Source: Sphaeroforma sirkka (Eukaryota; Opisthokonta; Ichthyosporea; Ichthyophonida). From it: a stretch of DNA of 36,732 nucleotides. This document shows positions 18,930 to 29,699 of the stretch, piece after piece. Location of the stretch: assembly GCA_001586965.3 (NCBI GenBank), contig LUCW03000384.1, positions 80,001 through 116,732 of the forward strand, in the 5' to 3' direction. The position numbers and the translations under genes are program-made. The notes under the pieces were generated by a model. It had not been told where the DNA came from and made no database searches. It saw only the letters and a list, made by a program, of their open reading frames with translations. The number at the start of each line of letters is the position of its first letter. Position 1 is the stretch's first letter.

Positions 18930-19073
18930 GGAGTCAGACTCGTTATAACCAAAACCTCATCATTCACTTTCGGAGTCAGACCCTTTGTAACCAATACCTC
19001 ATCGTTCTCTTTCGGAGTAAGACCCTTTATAACCAATACCTCATCGTTCTCTTTTGAAGCCAGACCCTAAGAC
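18930..19073 (+). repeat. 42-bp minisatellite, 3.4 units
   Basis: Units start GGAGTCAGACCCTTTGTAAC at 18930, 18972 and 19014, with a partial unit after. Since 42 is a multiple of 3, one plus-strand frame stays open through it and reads GVRPFVTNTSSFSF repeatedly before a TAA. No start codon is seen, so coding use is uncertain. Confidence 0.88.
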
Positions 19074-19982
19074 TGATGTACCTGGCATAAGTAGGATATT
19101 GCGTTTTTTTGGCGACGGACAAAAAGTTGGTGATATTGTCTAAAGGGACGAAAAGCTTACGCTTTCAGTAGTAAAAATGTATTTTTTAGCAATCAGTAAA
19201 ATATAAAAAAATTTTGTCTTTAAATATTCAAAATAAATATTTTTTTATAGATGTATGATTGTGCGCAGTACGCTTATTGATAAATATAGTGCAAACAACC
19301 GATTTGGGAAGGAGACCACTTATTTAAGTGGAAACCCCTTGTCTGCTAGACTATTACACTTTCTAATATACGAGATGTTGACCCTCGACAACTGCCCTTT
19401 CCTGCATATATTTATCCATATTCATACACTTTATGAGCATACCATCTCTTTAATATTATTCTCAAGCATCACAACTTGTAGTGCCACTTATAGTTTTTAT
19501 CATGTTAAGTGGTTTATCATGACACAAACTTATGTATGATATCAACCACGTAAATTGAATACTCCTGTCCATCATCTCAAATATGGTTAACAGTATCTCT
19601 TACCATTTCTTACACTAGTAACAAGTTAGCACAAATAAAATATATTCCAAACATCCGTTTTTACAACCCTTTCAGTTGGGTTTAATATCTATAATTTAGC
19701 ACACTTAAAGTTTGAATGTCGCATATTACTAGAATCTCAACTAGCTAAATCTTTCTTGAAATACACCTACTTCATAAACCCACTCGACAGAGGGTCACAC
19801 CAGCCCACTACGTAAACTCTAGAACTGCCCAGAACGGCCAAGATAAGATTAGAGCTTATCCTATTATCTAAGGTCATCTAACCAACAACAACACTGCCAG
19901 ACAAAAATATAAAGTTAATTGTACAACAGATAAACAGTTATCTCAAAATACTTGGAGCCCATCACGGACAACAAAACACAAC
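19074..19982. other. AT-rich stretch without assigned gene
   Basis: A 94-codon plus frame (19255-19539) is hydrophobic and unlike a known family. A sequence near 19150 (TTACGCTTTCAGTAGTAAAA) resembles CTCACGCTTTCAGTGGTGAAA near 30325, hinting at a dispersed repeat. Nothing more is supported. Confidence 0.3.
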
Positions 19983-20469
19983 ATGTGTGCACCCGTGAAA
20001 GACGATTTTGAAAATCACGCATCTCAATCAAACACTGTCATGAACAGTGTGTAGATCGACGACGATGATTATATTTATACCCACAATCTGCATCTATTAG
20101 ATGCTGCTGCCCGGAACATATTCAACAAACACAGCACAAGGTACCAGCTGCATGCAAAGTCGCATAGGTCACAACACATAAGAAGCGTGTATTCCAACAG
20201 CAAAAGTATCTATAGCAATCCGCCAGTCCTAGTTGAATCCAAGGTATCAAACTCCAAGGCACTCACGAGTGCCATTAAATTATATCAACCTAAGCCAAAA
20301 ATTGCAAGAGCCAATCATGCAGAGCCTACTGCCAAATTTCATGTATGAAACCATCAAAGCCCAGATGCTTGCACAGCAGCAAGTACCGTTCCACAATTAC
20401 CCAAGAGCTGACAACGACCCAGGAGGGAGCGATGACGACACACCCGTAGGTAGAACACGTCAAAAGTAA
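19983..20469 (+). CDS. Small unrecognised protein, three predicted exons
   Basis: ATG at 19983 (MCAPVKDDFENHASQSNTVM). Predicted exons are 19983-20046, 20101-20186 and 20233-20469. Introns of 54 nt (GTGTGTAG to CTATTAG) and 46 nt (GTGTATTC to TCCTAG) remove a TAG and shift between two open frames in phase. The product is about 128 aa, mostly hydrophilic. Its last exon has a helical stretch (FMYETIKAQMLAQQQVPFHN) and an acidic end (DNDPGGSDDDTP) before a basic tail. No domain is recognised. An 18-bp palindrome follows the stop. If unspliced, the last exon alone could start at TTG or not be coding. Confidence 0.42.
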
Positions 20470-20476
20470 AAGTAAT

Positions 20477-20494
20477 ATTGTACATATGTACAAT
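20477..20494. repeat. 18-bp perfect palindrome ATTGTACATATGTACAAT
   Basis: The palindrome starts 8 nt after the TAA of the small three-exon gene. Its TGTACAT core is shared with the inverted repeats at 18655-18799. Confidence 0.8.
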
Positions 20495-20540
20495 CAATCC
20501 TGCCAGTGACAATCCATCACTTGTGTATAAATACACCAGT

Positions 20541-20610
20541 AGCAATCTGTCACGAGCGCGTTGTCACTGAAAAATAGCAATCTGTCACGAGCGCGTTGTC
20601 ACTGAAAAAT
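20541..20610. repeat. 35-bp direct tandem duplication
   Basis: AGCAATCTGTCACGAGCGCG...AAAAAT occurs at 20541-20575 and 20576-20610 with no mismatch seen. Confidence 0.9.
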
Positions 20611-21080
20611 ATCACTCTGAGCAAAGCTATCTATATATGTATTCATTATATATAAGCATAATCAGGGCACCTGCCCTACTTCCATCCACGAGCAACAGCC
20701 TTTTACGGGCAAATTGTCATCCTCATGAACCAGTGATACGTGCGATGCAGCCCATTTGGACAACATATGTTGCCTAAACGTAGCATCTACCCCAATTGCA
20801 CAACACATGCTCGCAAGTTTGTGTGCGAAATATCTGGGATAAGATCTGGCTGTAACGACTTTATCGTAGTTAGCATAGGCACTCTATATGATTATCCCAT
20901 CGGGCAATGGAGGTGGCACATCCCATAGGCCATTGTATAGCTTCGATGCTTACTACACTCACCCTGCATATTTAATCGCAGACGCTGAAGTGACCAACAC
21001 TCGCGCCACCTTACCTCAATTCCCAATTGAAAAGAGAGCAAACGGAGACTGCCGAAACGACCAGGCCTGAAATTCAATTT
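20611..21080. other. No gene recognised
   Basis: Short overlapping frames on both strands and no family signal. On the minus strand it lies just beyond the integrase C-terminus of the older Ty3 element, so it may hold that element's decayed 3' end. No LTR could be delimited. Confidence 0.3.
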
Positions 21081-21722
21081 TCATGCGCATGCCTTGTGCA
21101 TCAGCAATATCATTTTTACCGGTGCTACATTCCACATAAAATAGTCGACATATGTACTATGCAGAGTGAAGCGTTTTTTCTTGAAAAGAACCACATGCCC
21201 CGGGGCACCTTCATGTGCCACTACTTCGGCAGGGCCAAACCACTGAGCCCTGAGTTTGTGATTACCGACATCCCTCCAGAAGTGCACCTAAGTGCCAATA
21301 GGGATGAGAGGTGTATCCGCTCTAGACTTATCAGCATCACGTTAATCGCCGGCGCTCATCAAGCTTGGTCGCAATGTGATCGCGTACGACCGTCTCTAAG
21401 CCTTTATCAGAAACGAGCATCTCATCCAACTTTGTCTGCAACGACATTATTTGCGAAGTATCGTATACACGTCCCTTGTGAGCAGAAAAGGCAACCCCTT
21501 GTATTTGCGGCAAACCATTTTGCGTTGTGTGCCAGAGCCGAGTCATACACATTTTTAACCCGATCATGGTATGACTCAGACTTCTTGCTCTTTGCTGTCC
21601 AAGCGAGAAGCGTGCGAATCACCGGTTCAGCCCGCCCGTTAATCTGGTGATGGGCAACAGACGTCAGATGAAGCTGAAAACCCAAGTCAACTGCAGAAGT
21701 CTCAAATAATGCGCTATCGAAG
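21081..21722 (-). pseudogene. Decayed Ty3-like integrase, distal core and C-terminus
   Basis: Broken minus-strand frames. FDSALFETSAVDLGFQLHLT followed by SVAHHQINGRAEPVIRTLL contains the third catalytic residue (GRAEP) of a Ty3 integrase. Further on, KLRAQWFGPAEVVAHEGAPG and a HSTYVDYF end match the GPY/F-like C-terminal module. At least two frame changes separate the pieces. The upstream part of the integrase lies beyond 23711, so about 2 kb was inserted in the gene. Confidence 0.8.
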
Positions 21723-21878
21723 GGTTGCAGGGTTTTAGGGGTTTAGGGTTTTTATGTCCCCCTCTCATAGATATAACCGATAGCGCCATACACGTTATCA
21801 CCTACGCAACAAATTCCGCGCACGCCTATTCCAAGCCGAACCCCTGGCGCATCAGACCTACTACGGTCGTATCTCACC

Positions 21879-22706
21879 TTGCACGGTCCAGTGGAAGGAC
21901 TGTTACGGATCCTCGGCCGCATCTGGGGAGATGCTGCTAAACCACATATCTTCGGGGGATTCTACTACGACATCAACAGACCCCGAGTCCAACGACTGTC
22001 AAGCCACTCGTTCCACTCACGCCTGACCGCCCAAAGCAATACTCAAATGTTCAAAGATATTGCGTACCAACGACGGTCTCCGCGCCAACCCTGCATGCCG
22101 GGTGCCGATGACACAGGCGCCATCCTCACTGGCCACTTTGAGGACCTATTCGACTCTACAAACCCGTACGTTATTCCACCGTATACCAAACCCTTGGCAG
22201 ATGTATCTCCCGCCATACGCCCCGAAATGGAGGCTATACTACGCTATCCCAATAAGGGATCTGACTCTGACGGAATCCACATCCTCCTCCTGAAGGCCGC
22301 AGTGGAGCGCTCTACCGAACGCCGGACATTAGGACGCCCCGACGCCAATAGCCCACTGATTAGACTCCTTTCCGAAGCATTCACTGAGCTACGGAAGGCG
22401 GGTACCTTTCCTGCAGCCTTGAACTGCAGCTTCCTGACAGCGCACCCAAAGAAAGCCGATGCAGATATCACCTCCGCCGACTTCCGCCCCATCACGCTTA
22501 CGCAAATAGTCGGACGCATTTTTGAAAAGTGCTTTCTGGATCTGATTACGAGCCACCCCGGCTCTGCTACCCATGCTACCCAAGCTGGCTTCAAATCACG
22601 GTACTCCTGTCATACCCAAGCACTTGCCGCCATGGAATCTGAGACACAGTCGGAAGAGGAGCGGAACGACGTCTGTCTGGATACTATCAAAGTACAAACC
22701 ATGTAG
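21879..22706 (+). pseudogene. Non-LTR (LINE-type) reverse transcriptase, N-terminal half
   Basis: The plus frame shows GSDSDGIHILLLKAA, FPAALNCSFLTAHPKK, SADFRPITLTQIVGRIFEKC and QAGFKSRYSCHTQALAAMES. These are the consecutive early blocks of LINE RTs (the G-x-DGI/LLK box, the LI-PKK box, the YRPISLL-x-IEK box and the QxGF box). The frame ends soon after, before the catalytic YADD region, which is not found downstream. The copy is therefore a deletion derivative. No endonuclease domain is seen upstream within the insertion. Confidence 0.85.
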
Positions 22707-22989
22707 CCCTCGACGACATTGGGAAGTACTCAACAAAACGTTGGTCCAACAAGGTGATCGCGGCAATTGCCCAGCGCCAATACCACTAATGACTAGTCAG
22801 GGGCAAACCGCCAACCTCAAATCGGGACAAATTCAGACACGACAGCTTCAAGCGCTGCTTCGAGCCTACACCAACCCGTCTTTGTGCTATGATCGAATAC
22901 GTACATGTTTACAGTGCTCGACTACTGCACCGACGGCTGGCGAGGCCCTGTGTGCCCTGTTAGAGTTTAATGTAGTAGACTTTAAATAA

Positions 22990-23135
22990 AGTGCAAATGT
23001 ATGTTTTTATTTCTGACCTCACCTTTGCTTTTGTACCTAAGGTGTTTGTGCTAGTGTTCAGCCGCTTGGGCTGGCCCGGGTAAAAACTCATATGGTCAGT
23101 ATGAGAAACCTTATGCGGAACACTTTAACACTTCG
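22990..23135 (+). repeat. Dispersed repeat, copy B
   Basis: Homologous to 3960-4110 (shared GGGTAAAAACTCATATG and AGTATGAGAAACCTTATGC). It follows the RT fragment and a short frame ending at 22989, consistent with the 3' untranslated region of this non-LTR family. Confidence 0.75.
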
Positions 23136-23710
23136 ATGCTTTTCTATTTCAACTTCTCTGCAACTAAATCTCACGCTGATCACATGATGCCTTTCCACAT
23201 AGGTTGTGACTCACATAGAACCGCAGCTATCATTCCACTCTCAGGAATCGGGTGAGAAACTTAATTTTCTCTCGGAAGTCGGTTAAGTAATAGCTCAACT
23301 CTTGAGAATAATTTGAACAACATGATTAGCTCTCGTGAGTGAGCTAACTCTGATGACTTCCATATATCAAAGATGGTTTCTTGCTGTAAAATCTGGCCTG
23401 AGACCTGTAGTCTCTTATGCCCCGGTGGTCACAAATTCACCACCAGCCACTTTGCCTGCATGCAACAATTGATCCGACGCTTCCTGGTAGGCCCGAAAAT
23501 GCCTCCCATTGGTCCTGACCTCCTCCAGTAATTACAGGAGCGCAACGACTTCCACGGTATTTGGACCCTCAACGAACACCTTCGATCGGTTCTCCAGCAT
23601 GTAGAACAACCCTTGCAACCACACCCGTCTCTGACACATCAACAGATGTTCCCCATACTCCGGCTAATCACGCTGCTGAAGTAATACTTCCAAGTTTAGT
23701 CCAAACCAAG

Positions 23711-24202
23711 TCATCGCGTCTGTTGGTTCTGCCTATGATACTTTCGATCCAGGCCTACCAGCACATACCAATTGCATCCATGGTCTGGTGCGGCATCGGT
23801 TCGCACTACACGGCGCAGACTCGATCCGTACCACAAAGGTGGGTACGGTATTTGGTAGGTCAGCAAGCGAAAACTTGGCACACTCGATGGTGTCAAATTG
23901 GCCCAGCACAAATCCCCCATTGTCGACTCACTTGGCCCAAGCTTCAAATGGTAATTTACTGACCACTTCTTCCCATCGATCGTCCCCGAATCACTACAAC
24001 GGCTATGAGAGCCATACCATATGTAAATACATTGAAAATCATCTCCACTGAAATGAATAATATTGTCCCTATCGAAGACCGTGTCGACAGGACCTGCTCC
24101 CTGAAGAACTGTATCACACCACGTGTTGTTTTCATAGCCGTGGTAAACACACTCACCAGCACGAGTTTGGACAGCTCGTTTCCCGTCACAAGCACCGATC
24201 AC
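23711..24202 (-). pseudogene. Probable proximal integrase region of the older Ty3 element
   Basis: A 163-aa minus frame. Its end reads TDAAPDHGCNWYVLVGLDRK, which resembles the first beta strands of a Ty3 integrase core (GYxYILVxxDRxxR). The upstream part is degenerate. The frame abuts the insertion border, and the missing middle lies where the non-LTR fragment sits. The assignment is by position plus this one motif. Confidence 0.45.
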
Positions 24203-25057
24203 TCACCACCCGGAGCCATAGGTAAAATCACGACTTCAGAAGGAAATACCCACCTTCCGGACACGCAAATGCTCATCAGCAGGCACAGCAACATCCCCAG
24301 CGACAGTCTCGTCTGACACAGCCTTCATGGCGCACGGAGATGTGTACTCTACACCAGACGCCCCGGCAAGCGCCTCATCATCCTCAACCGGAGCCAAAAC
24401 ATTCAATGTGGCAGAGATCGCATCACCACTACGCGCCCCAGCCGATCCATCGTGATCAACTGCTGTATGAGACACCATTCGGTAAACCAATGTACGTCCT
24501 AACACAGAATTCGCCCCCATCATTCAACACCGAGTTACTGTTAACGGCTGCTGTTGCTACACCATTCACAGGTAACAATAACGTTGAAACGCAGCTTCAG
24601 CTCTCGCCAAGGAAGCCGCCAAGATCGAAACCGACAATGTGGGTTGCGAGATACAAGAGGTATTGAATTCTCTGTCTCCATGGGCAAAATCCAGAACCGG
24701 AGAGGTTTGGCACTCAAGGTAGTCTGCGGATTCTACAAGGCAACGGGCAAGGCGCAAGCCACACTGACTTCCGACCGCACCTGGTCATCGATATCGAGAC
24801 CAGAGGGCAGCAGAGGGCACAAAAGATCGCGGGCCCAAACGACAAATTATTGTCACAAAGGGTGGCCCTCAACCGAAGGGATACAGTAGAATGGGAACTG
24901 TTGATTACCAGGGAGGGCAAATCCATCGACCGTATGTGACCCCCAAAGCTTGTTCGCACGTCGAAAAAAAGGGAGTTCAGCTGATACTCAGCCGTGCTGG
25001 CCATCAGTAGCAATGGGTCCAAAAAGGACACTCTCATAAGATGTGGATGATCCCGAA
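24203..25057 (-). pseudogene. RNase H-integrase spacer of the older Ty3 element, decayed
   Basis: Several short frames on both strands. The minus frames (24523-24236, 24757-24566) are Ala- and Val-rich and lie between RNase H and integrase. No motif is recognised. The longest plus frames here are probably shadows. Confidence 0.3.
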
Positions 25058-25583
25058 TTAGGGATCAATGGAGACACACAGCCACGACAATACATCAACA
25101 ATAGGGTTATCATCCCCTGGAATGTGCAACACTTCCACATCGAAGTCGCGAACCACATCATAATAGCTGCCCATGCGCCGACCACGGACTTCATCCGCAA
25201 AGTGTTCCCGAGCGTTGAGGGTTCTGGTAATAAGGCCGTAACGTCCGCATATTTTTACGTATACCGTATACCAAAGCAAGGGCCTCTTTTTCAGTAAGAT
25301 GGTAAGCTATCTGAGCGGAATCGTATCTTGAAGCAAAGAAACTTGCTTTTAGATACATATCTTCCCGAAGAACCGTAAGGACACCCCGTACGCCAACCAA
25401 CTCACACGCGTCGGCGAACATAGCCAATTGCTCATGTGGCTGAGGCTTCATATGCACAGCACACTGTCGTAAATTTTCATTGATCCGATGAAAGGCCTTG
25501 CGTTCTATATCACCCAACTGAAATACACTATCTTCCTTGAGCAACGCCAAAAAAAGAGCCAGAATCCGGGCGAAATTATACAC
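25058..25583 (-). pseudogene. RNase H of the older Ty3 element
   Basis: The minus frame 25583-25191 reads FARILALFLALLKEDSVFQL (the RT-RNase H connection), QLAMFADACELVGVRGVLTV (first catalytic Asp) and HLTEKEALALVYGIRKNMRT (catalytic Glu). The overlapping frame 25279-25058 continues with VLHIPGDDNPIVDVLSW (HIPG motif and last Asp). At least one frame change is present. The order and spacing are those of Ty3 RNase H. It clearly differs from the younger element at 4134-13371. Confidence 0.85.
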
Positions 25584-26016
25584 ATTTTTTTTCGCTCACC
25601 AACTAATAGTGCGGTACTATTATTTTAAGAGGGCCTTGTTGACAGGTCCAGCCATTAATATCAATGCGTGTAACCATTCAGGATCAATCGTTGATCCCCT
25701 AAAATCCACCAGTCGGCTCAAGATAACAATGGGCTGCTTTAATTTTGCTATCGCACACTTGGATAACTGAAGCTAAGCGTTAAATTTGGCGTTGTTCACA
25801 ATACGCCTTTCAGTGATGACAAGTATTCCCGTTCCGTCGGGATATAGTAAGGTTCTGCCAACAATTGACACAACAGCGCCAATCATCCGGAACCCCCGGC
25901 TGAAATTCAGGCTCGAAAACCAGATGTGGTGCCGAGCACCACTCCGTTTTCTCCGTCCACTCAATAATACCTGCATGCAACCAGGATAAGACCTTAACCC
26001 TCAGCGCCTCACCCAA
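25584..26016 (-). pseudogene. Reverse transcriptase remnants of the older Ty3 element
   Basis: The frame 26016-25810 gives WLHAGIIEWTEKTEWCSAPH and DDWRCCVNCWQNLT, the GIIE and WRxCVDYR blocks of Ty3 RT. At 25770-25620 the minus strand reads SRLVDFRGSTIDPEWLHAL and MAGPVNKALL, the thumb before RNase H. The catalytic YxDD part between them is missing, so a deletion of the palm is likely. Two adjacent stops occur near 25620. Confidence 0.7.
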
Positions 26017-26418
26017 AACCCTAGTTACTAAAATACTGCGGTACCGACCCTGGTTTCATGTATAATATAATATCTTCTAAATTGAGAAATTTGAGTGCTC
26101 TGAAGCATACACCACCAACTCTATATCCTTAAGTAGTTGCTGAAGTATTAACTGACTGACACCTGCAGCCTTCGCCAGTGCATACATGCCCGAAACATTC
26201 AATTCTGGATCTAAGAATTTGTCCCATACTTCATATTATTGCTCATTTACTACCCATTCTGCATCACAGTATTATTCATATTAACGAGGCAACGCTACGC
26301 TCGAATCCTTGTCTCTCCTTCTTTAGTTACAGCATATCCATTTCTGGAAGTTATATAGCAGCAACAGCCGATGTCATTATCATATCTCTTGCTACCAACT
26401 GCACTTCACAGTTCGGTA

Positions 26419-26765
26419 CTAGCACCAAGCATTCTTTTTTCCACATAAGTTCCATCTCATGGTCTTCAATGTTTCATATCCAATTAACAATTCACGCGCC
26501 ATAGGTATACTTTCTACTATGAATAATTCTAATCGTACCAACACAGTTCTTCCACACCACGTGTCAATTTGGACTGTAGTTGTAACTTCCCCCATAGGGA
26601 TCAGAAGTCCCATTTCCGCCACTCCTGTTAATGGGGTACCTCTGTATTCTGATATTTCTTATTCTAAGCGTTGAGTCAATGATGAAATGATGAGGTAATC
26701 AGAGGGGGTTGCACCGGAGTCTAAGTAAACAGACACAGCACAACCCTTTACCTCACCATCAACCA
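26419..26765 (-). pseudogene. Retropepsin of the older Ty3 element
   Basis: The minus strand reads VYLDSGATPSDYLI (catalytic DSGA, near 26714-26725). After one in-frame TAA it reads TTTVQIDTWCGRTVLVRLEL and PMARELLIGYETL, the ILLG-type end of an aspartic protease. It lies directly upstream of the RT remnant. The catalytic motif is intact although the frame is broken. Confidence 0.72.
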
Positions 26766-26776
26766 CGCTCCCCGGC

Positions 26777-27031
26777 CTAGTTTATCGCACCTCCTACTAC
26801 CACGCTGGTTGCTGCCTTAATTGCTGCTGTCACCACCGGGGCTGCAGGCGTGTCAGCATAAAATGTGTGCAGTGCTGCTGTCAATGCTTCTTCTGTGAAG
26901 CCGCCGTTTTGCTGAGCTTCTGCTTCTTTCTTGAATGGGTTGAACAAACCTTGGACGCATTTTTGTGCTTGATTGCGAGATTGAGTTTTATCAACTGGAA
27001 AAGTCAGACGCTTCATTAAGCATACTACCAT
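26777..27031 (-). pseudogene. Possible Gag C-terminus of the older Ty3 element
   Basis: An 84-aa frame, Gln/Ala-rich (NPFKKEAEAQQNGGFTEEAL, then an Ala/Val tail), immediately upstream of the protease and in the right order for Gag. No zinc knuckle is visible. Identity is inferred from position. Confidence 0.35.
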
Positions 27032-27081
27032 CAGGACTCGATGGGACCAATAATCCTCTGTAAGGTTGCCTACTGGCGATT

Positions 27082-27327
27082 TTGGAAGGCCCTAAAGGAC
27101 GTCTTCAATGTATAAGGGCATTTTCTCATAACATCATCATAGCGACAAATACAACTGAGGACCATTGTGACGCTCTTTCGGTGATCCTGCTATATCCAAC
27201 TATGCCTAATAAAATGTACCAAATAGCTTATTTCCGTCGGGTGCTCACTTTCGTGGGCAAAAGGACTTGCTTCACGGGCGAGTCAATGACCGATGAATGC
27301 CTAAGGGGCCGGAGCTGTACAGCGTAG
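27082..27327 (+). pseudogene. Ty3-type RT palm remnant on the plus strand, catalytic box lost
   Basis: The frame reads FSHNIIIATNTTEDHCDALS and FRRVLTFVGKRTCFTGESM, matching the order of a Ty3 RT palm (YxDDIIIxTxTxEDHxxxL ... VxFLGHxV...). The tyrosine-aspartate box has become FSHN. It lies opposite in strand to the neighbouring element, so it is from a separate insertion. Confidence 0.5.
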
Positions 27328-29277
27328 GAGGAGTACATACATCGCTGGGTATAACGACTACACTAAACGATTATCAAGTAGGGTATACGATACGATCAGT
27401 GATTTTATCGTGTAAGAATCCATTGTGATCTAAGTGGAAAGACCTCAGGAATGTTCCACCCTGTGAACTACACAGAACCAACACCCTCTCATTTAGTTTT
27501 ACTGTCTAGTACTTTCTTTTTTTATTTAAGGTTTATCTCTCTTATTATCTACATGTCTAGGTATACTTCTATGGAAGATATGGGTCAGCCTCGAGGCCTT
27601 AGAAAATACATTCATTCTGCTAGCACAGAGCTAGTTCAAAAAGTCACGGCATTGTTGTATTTATACCGAATTGTAAAACGTCCGCGGTTTTGCCACCATT
27701 CACAATCCGATAGTGAAGCTGCTGAAGAAGGATACTCTCTTTCTTTGGCACTCACAATTTTGAGAGGCTTCTGACATTTTTAATACTTCAATCTCTCAGC
27801 GCACAGGAGTTGCTGAGCCAATTGGACGCTTAGGAGTGTATCGAAGTTGGGGTACTTTGGTCACAAGTCATTGACAAGGAGTTTAGTAGAGGGTGATCAA
27901 GTGAACGGAGCCTCCTTACAAGGTCCACACTGAATACGAGGCAATCCCGACACAATGAAAGCTGGACGGCTTCAACAACTCATCGCGCGGTAGCCGCATA
28001 CTACGACAGCACGCGGTTTGTCGAAACATAACCCCGCCATACACTTGACCAGGATAAACGCAGTGGTAACGGGAAACACTCAGTGAATGCCATTCATTTG
28101 AATATGAAATGTATTTGGCGAAGACGTTGCGGAAATCAACCACCCGCCGAGTGAACTGGGCAATACCGTGGAGCACGTCGATGAGGCAGCCCAATACAAG
28201 CTGGCAGCCGAATGTTTTCGCATGGCGGATCAACCGCACGACCCACACGATGCTGGTGCGTTCGCGTGTTCCGGCGGCTAGTAGATGGTGCCTGTCTGGA
28301 AGTGTGGGGGTCGAATAATTTATTTTCACTTGGGCAATACTCAATCTTTGGTGCAGCTTACCATAGCGGGTGGCTTTACACTCTGTTATCCATATATCCC
28401 CCATATCAAAGGGTGTCCCATGGGGCTGTACCGTCGTTCTTTCTCACGTCTCCTATCGCGATACCTCCAGCCAAAAAAGATTTTCTGAAGCATACATGGG
28501 CATGACCCATGTTCCCTCCCTAGGATGCCACCCTCATCTTGGGTATTGGTATTGGTTTCACCATGTCCACGCACCATTGAGGTCACTGAGGCATTTTGAG
28601 CGTCGGTCACCAAGCTTATTTTTTTTCGGACGAAAGTACCTTGGTACCCTCTGGCTGCGAATGCTTGCAAGTATACTGTGGTCTGGCCTGTCTCAGATAA
28701 GCCGCAGACATACCCACAGAGATTTAAACCCACTTCCTGACCGTACTATTTCACAAAAAGTGGTTACGAGTAAGGTAGATGCTGAGGTATTCGAAGACGC
28801 ACTCTCCGATCAAATAGTGGATGGAGCAATATATCTTTATTCTTACTGCGGTCGGGCAAGATTGCGTTCTTGAGGAAATCTTGTAACTACATTATGTCCT
28901 AGGTACATTAGTCCTAGGTGCATTACACTTTGTTTCCTTTACTAAACAGTTGTCGTGGTCTCATGGTCTTAAATACATCGTAAGAAATTCCTTTTAGTTC
29001 CAAGAGAACAAGAAAATACCATAATGTGATATTTAATTTGAAACGCATTGCATACAGTTGATGGTCGCTATCTCATAAAGTTTTATGCACTTCAAGCGAC
29101 AAACATTGGCACAAACCTATATCAAAATGAGGTATCTATGCCCAAATACTGAGTTTTAGTTTCCAAATAATTTAAATTTACACTAGAATGTATTTGAACT
29201 AACTGTCGGCTTGGGTCAATAGTTCAGAAGGGGAGAAAGCCACGGTTTCAATCATATACTGCTGCTATAACAAAGAA
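27328..29277. other. Weakly coding region, nothing assigned
   Basis: Long but unassigned frames occur: plus 27451-27774 (with ATG at 27553, MSRYTSMEDMGQPRG), minus 27916-28404, plus 28370-28873 and minus 28386-28733. Overlapping frames on opposite strands over 27916-28873 cannot all be real. None shows a family motif I can name. The G/C-richer composition at 27950-28870 suggests an old coding or transposon sequence. Confidence 0.3.
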
Positions 29278-29285
29278 TATAAAAG
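29278..29285 (+). promoter_or_regulatory. TATA box TATAAAAG
   Basis: A strong TATA consensus 88 nt upstream of the ATG at 29373, on the same strand as the small two-exon ORF. Confidence 0.45.
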
Positions 29286-29372
29286 CCAAGAACCGGGTAT
29301 CCCGAACAGCGCTTTTTTAGTGTCTGTTGTTGCTGGCCATCGTCACTGACGATTATATCAATTTCGGAAGTT

Positions 29373-29699
29373 ATGATGCAAACTCCGATGATACCTGAGG
29401 CAAAACAAACGCACGTGCCTACATCGGTGTTGATAACTGCTGGTTTTTCTCCTTCTTAGCATTCGGTTACTGCAGTGGTGATTTCTTCACCCGGCACATT
29501 ATTGTTCTGTTCTCCGCCAACATTCTACTCAACCTCCGCGAAGTCGTCGTTTTCTCAATCGGTTCTTATTCATACCGGTTCTCGCAATAAGTTGCGTGTT
29601 ATACGTGGCTCTAGCTACGCTGTATTGCTGCAGATATTGTATAGATACTGTATGTCGCGTATATCAATGTCAAATCGTCAGCTGTTGATCTCGTTGTAG
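29373..29699 (+). CDS. Small Ser-rich ORF with probable 45-nt intron
   Basis: ATG at 29373 (MMQTPMIPEAKQTH). The frame meets TAG at 29457, which ends a textbook 3' splice site (TTTTTCTCCTTCTTAG). Removing 45 nt from a GTGCCTACATCGG donor keeps the frame, which then runs to TAG at 29699, giving about 93 aa. The second exon is Ser/Thr-rich, followed by GSRNKLRVIRGSSYAVLLQ. Not recognised. A TATA box upstream supports a gene. A chance ORF is possible. Confidence 0.4.

Larger units (their letters stand above)
21725..23710 (+). mobile_element. Non-LTR retrotransposon fragment inserted in an older Ty3 element
   Basis: An insertion inferred from the split integrase. It starts with a telomere-like stretch (GGGTTTTAGGGGTTTAGGG) and holds a plus-strand RT fragment (21879-22706) and the dispersed 3' repeat (22990-23135). 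The right border near 23710 is approximate, since sequence between 23136 and 23710 has no clear identity. Confidence 0.55.

Noticed and set aside
24005..24889. Plus-strand frames of 103-111 codons
   Set aside because: They lie opposite the decayed minus-strand Ty3 element, show no motif, and overlap each other.
27916..28873. Long frames on both strands as host genes
   Set aside because: Overlapping opposite-strand frames, no recognised domain, and no splice or start context good enough to choose between them.
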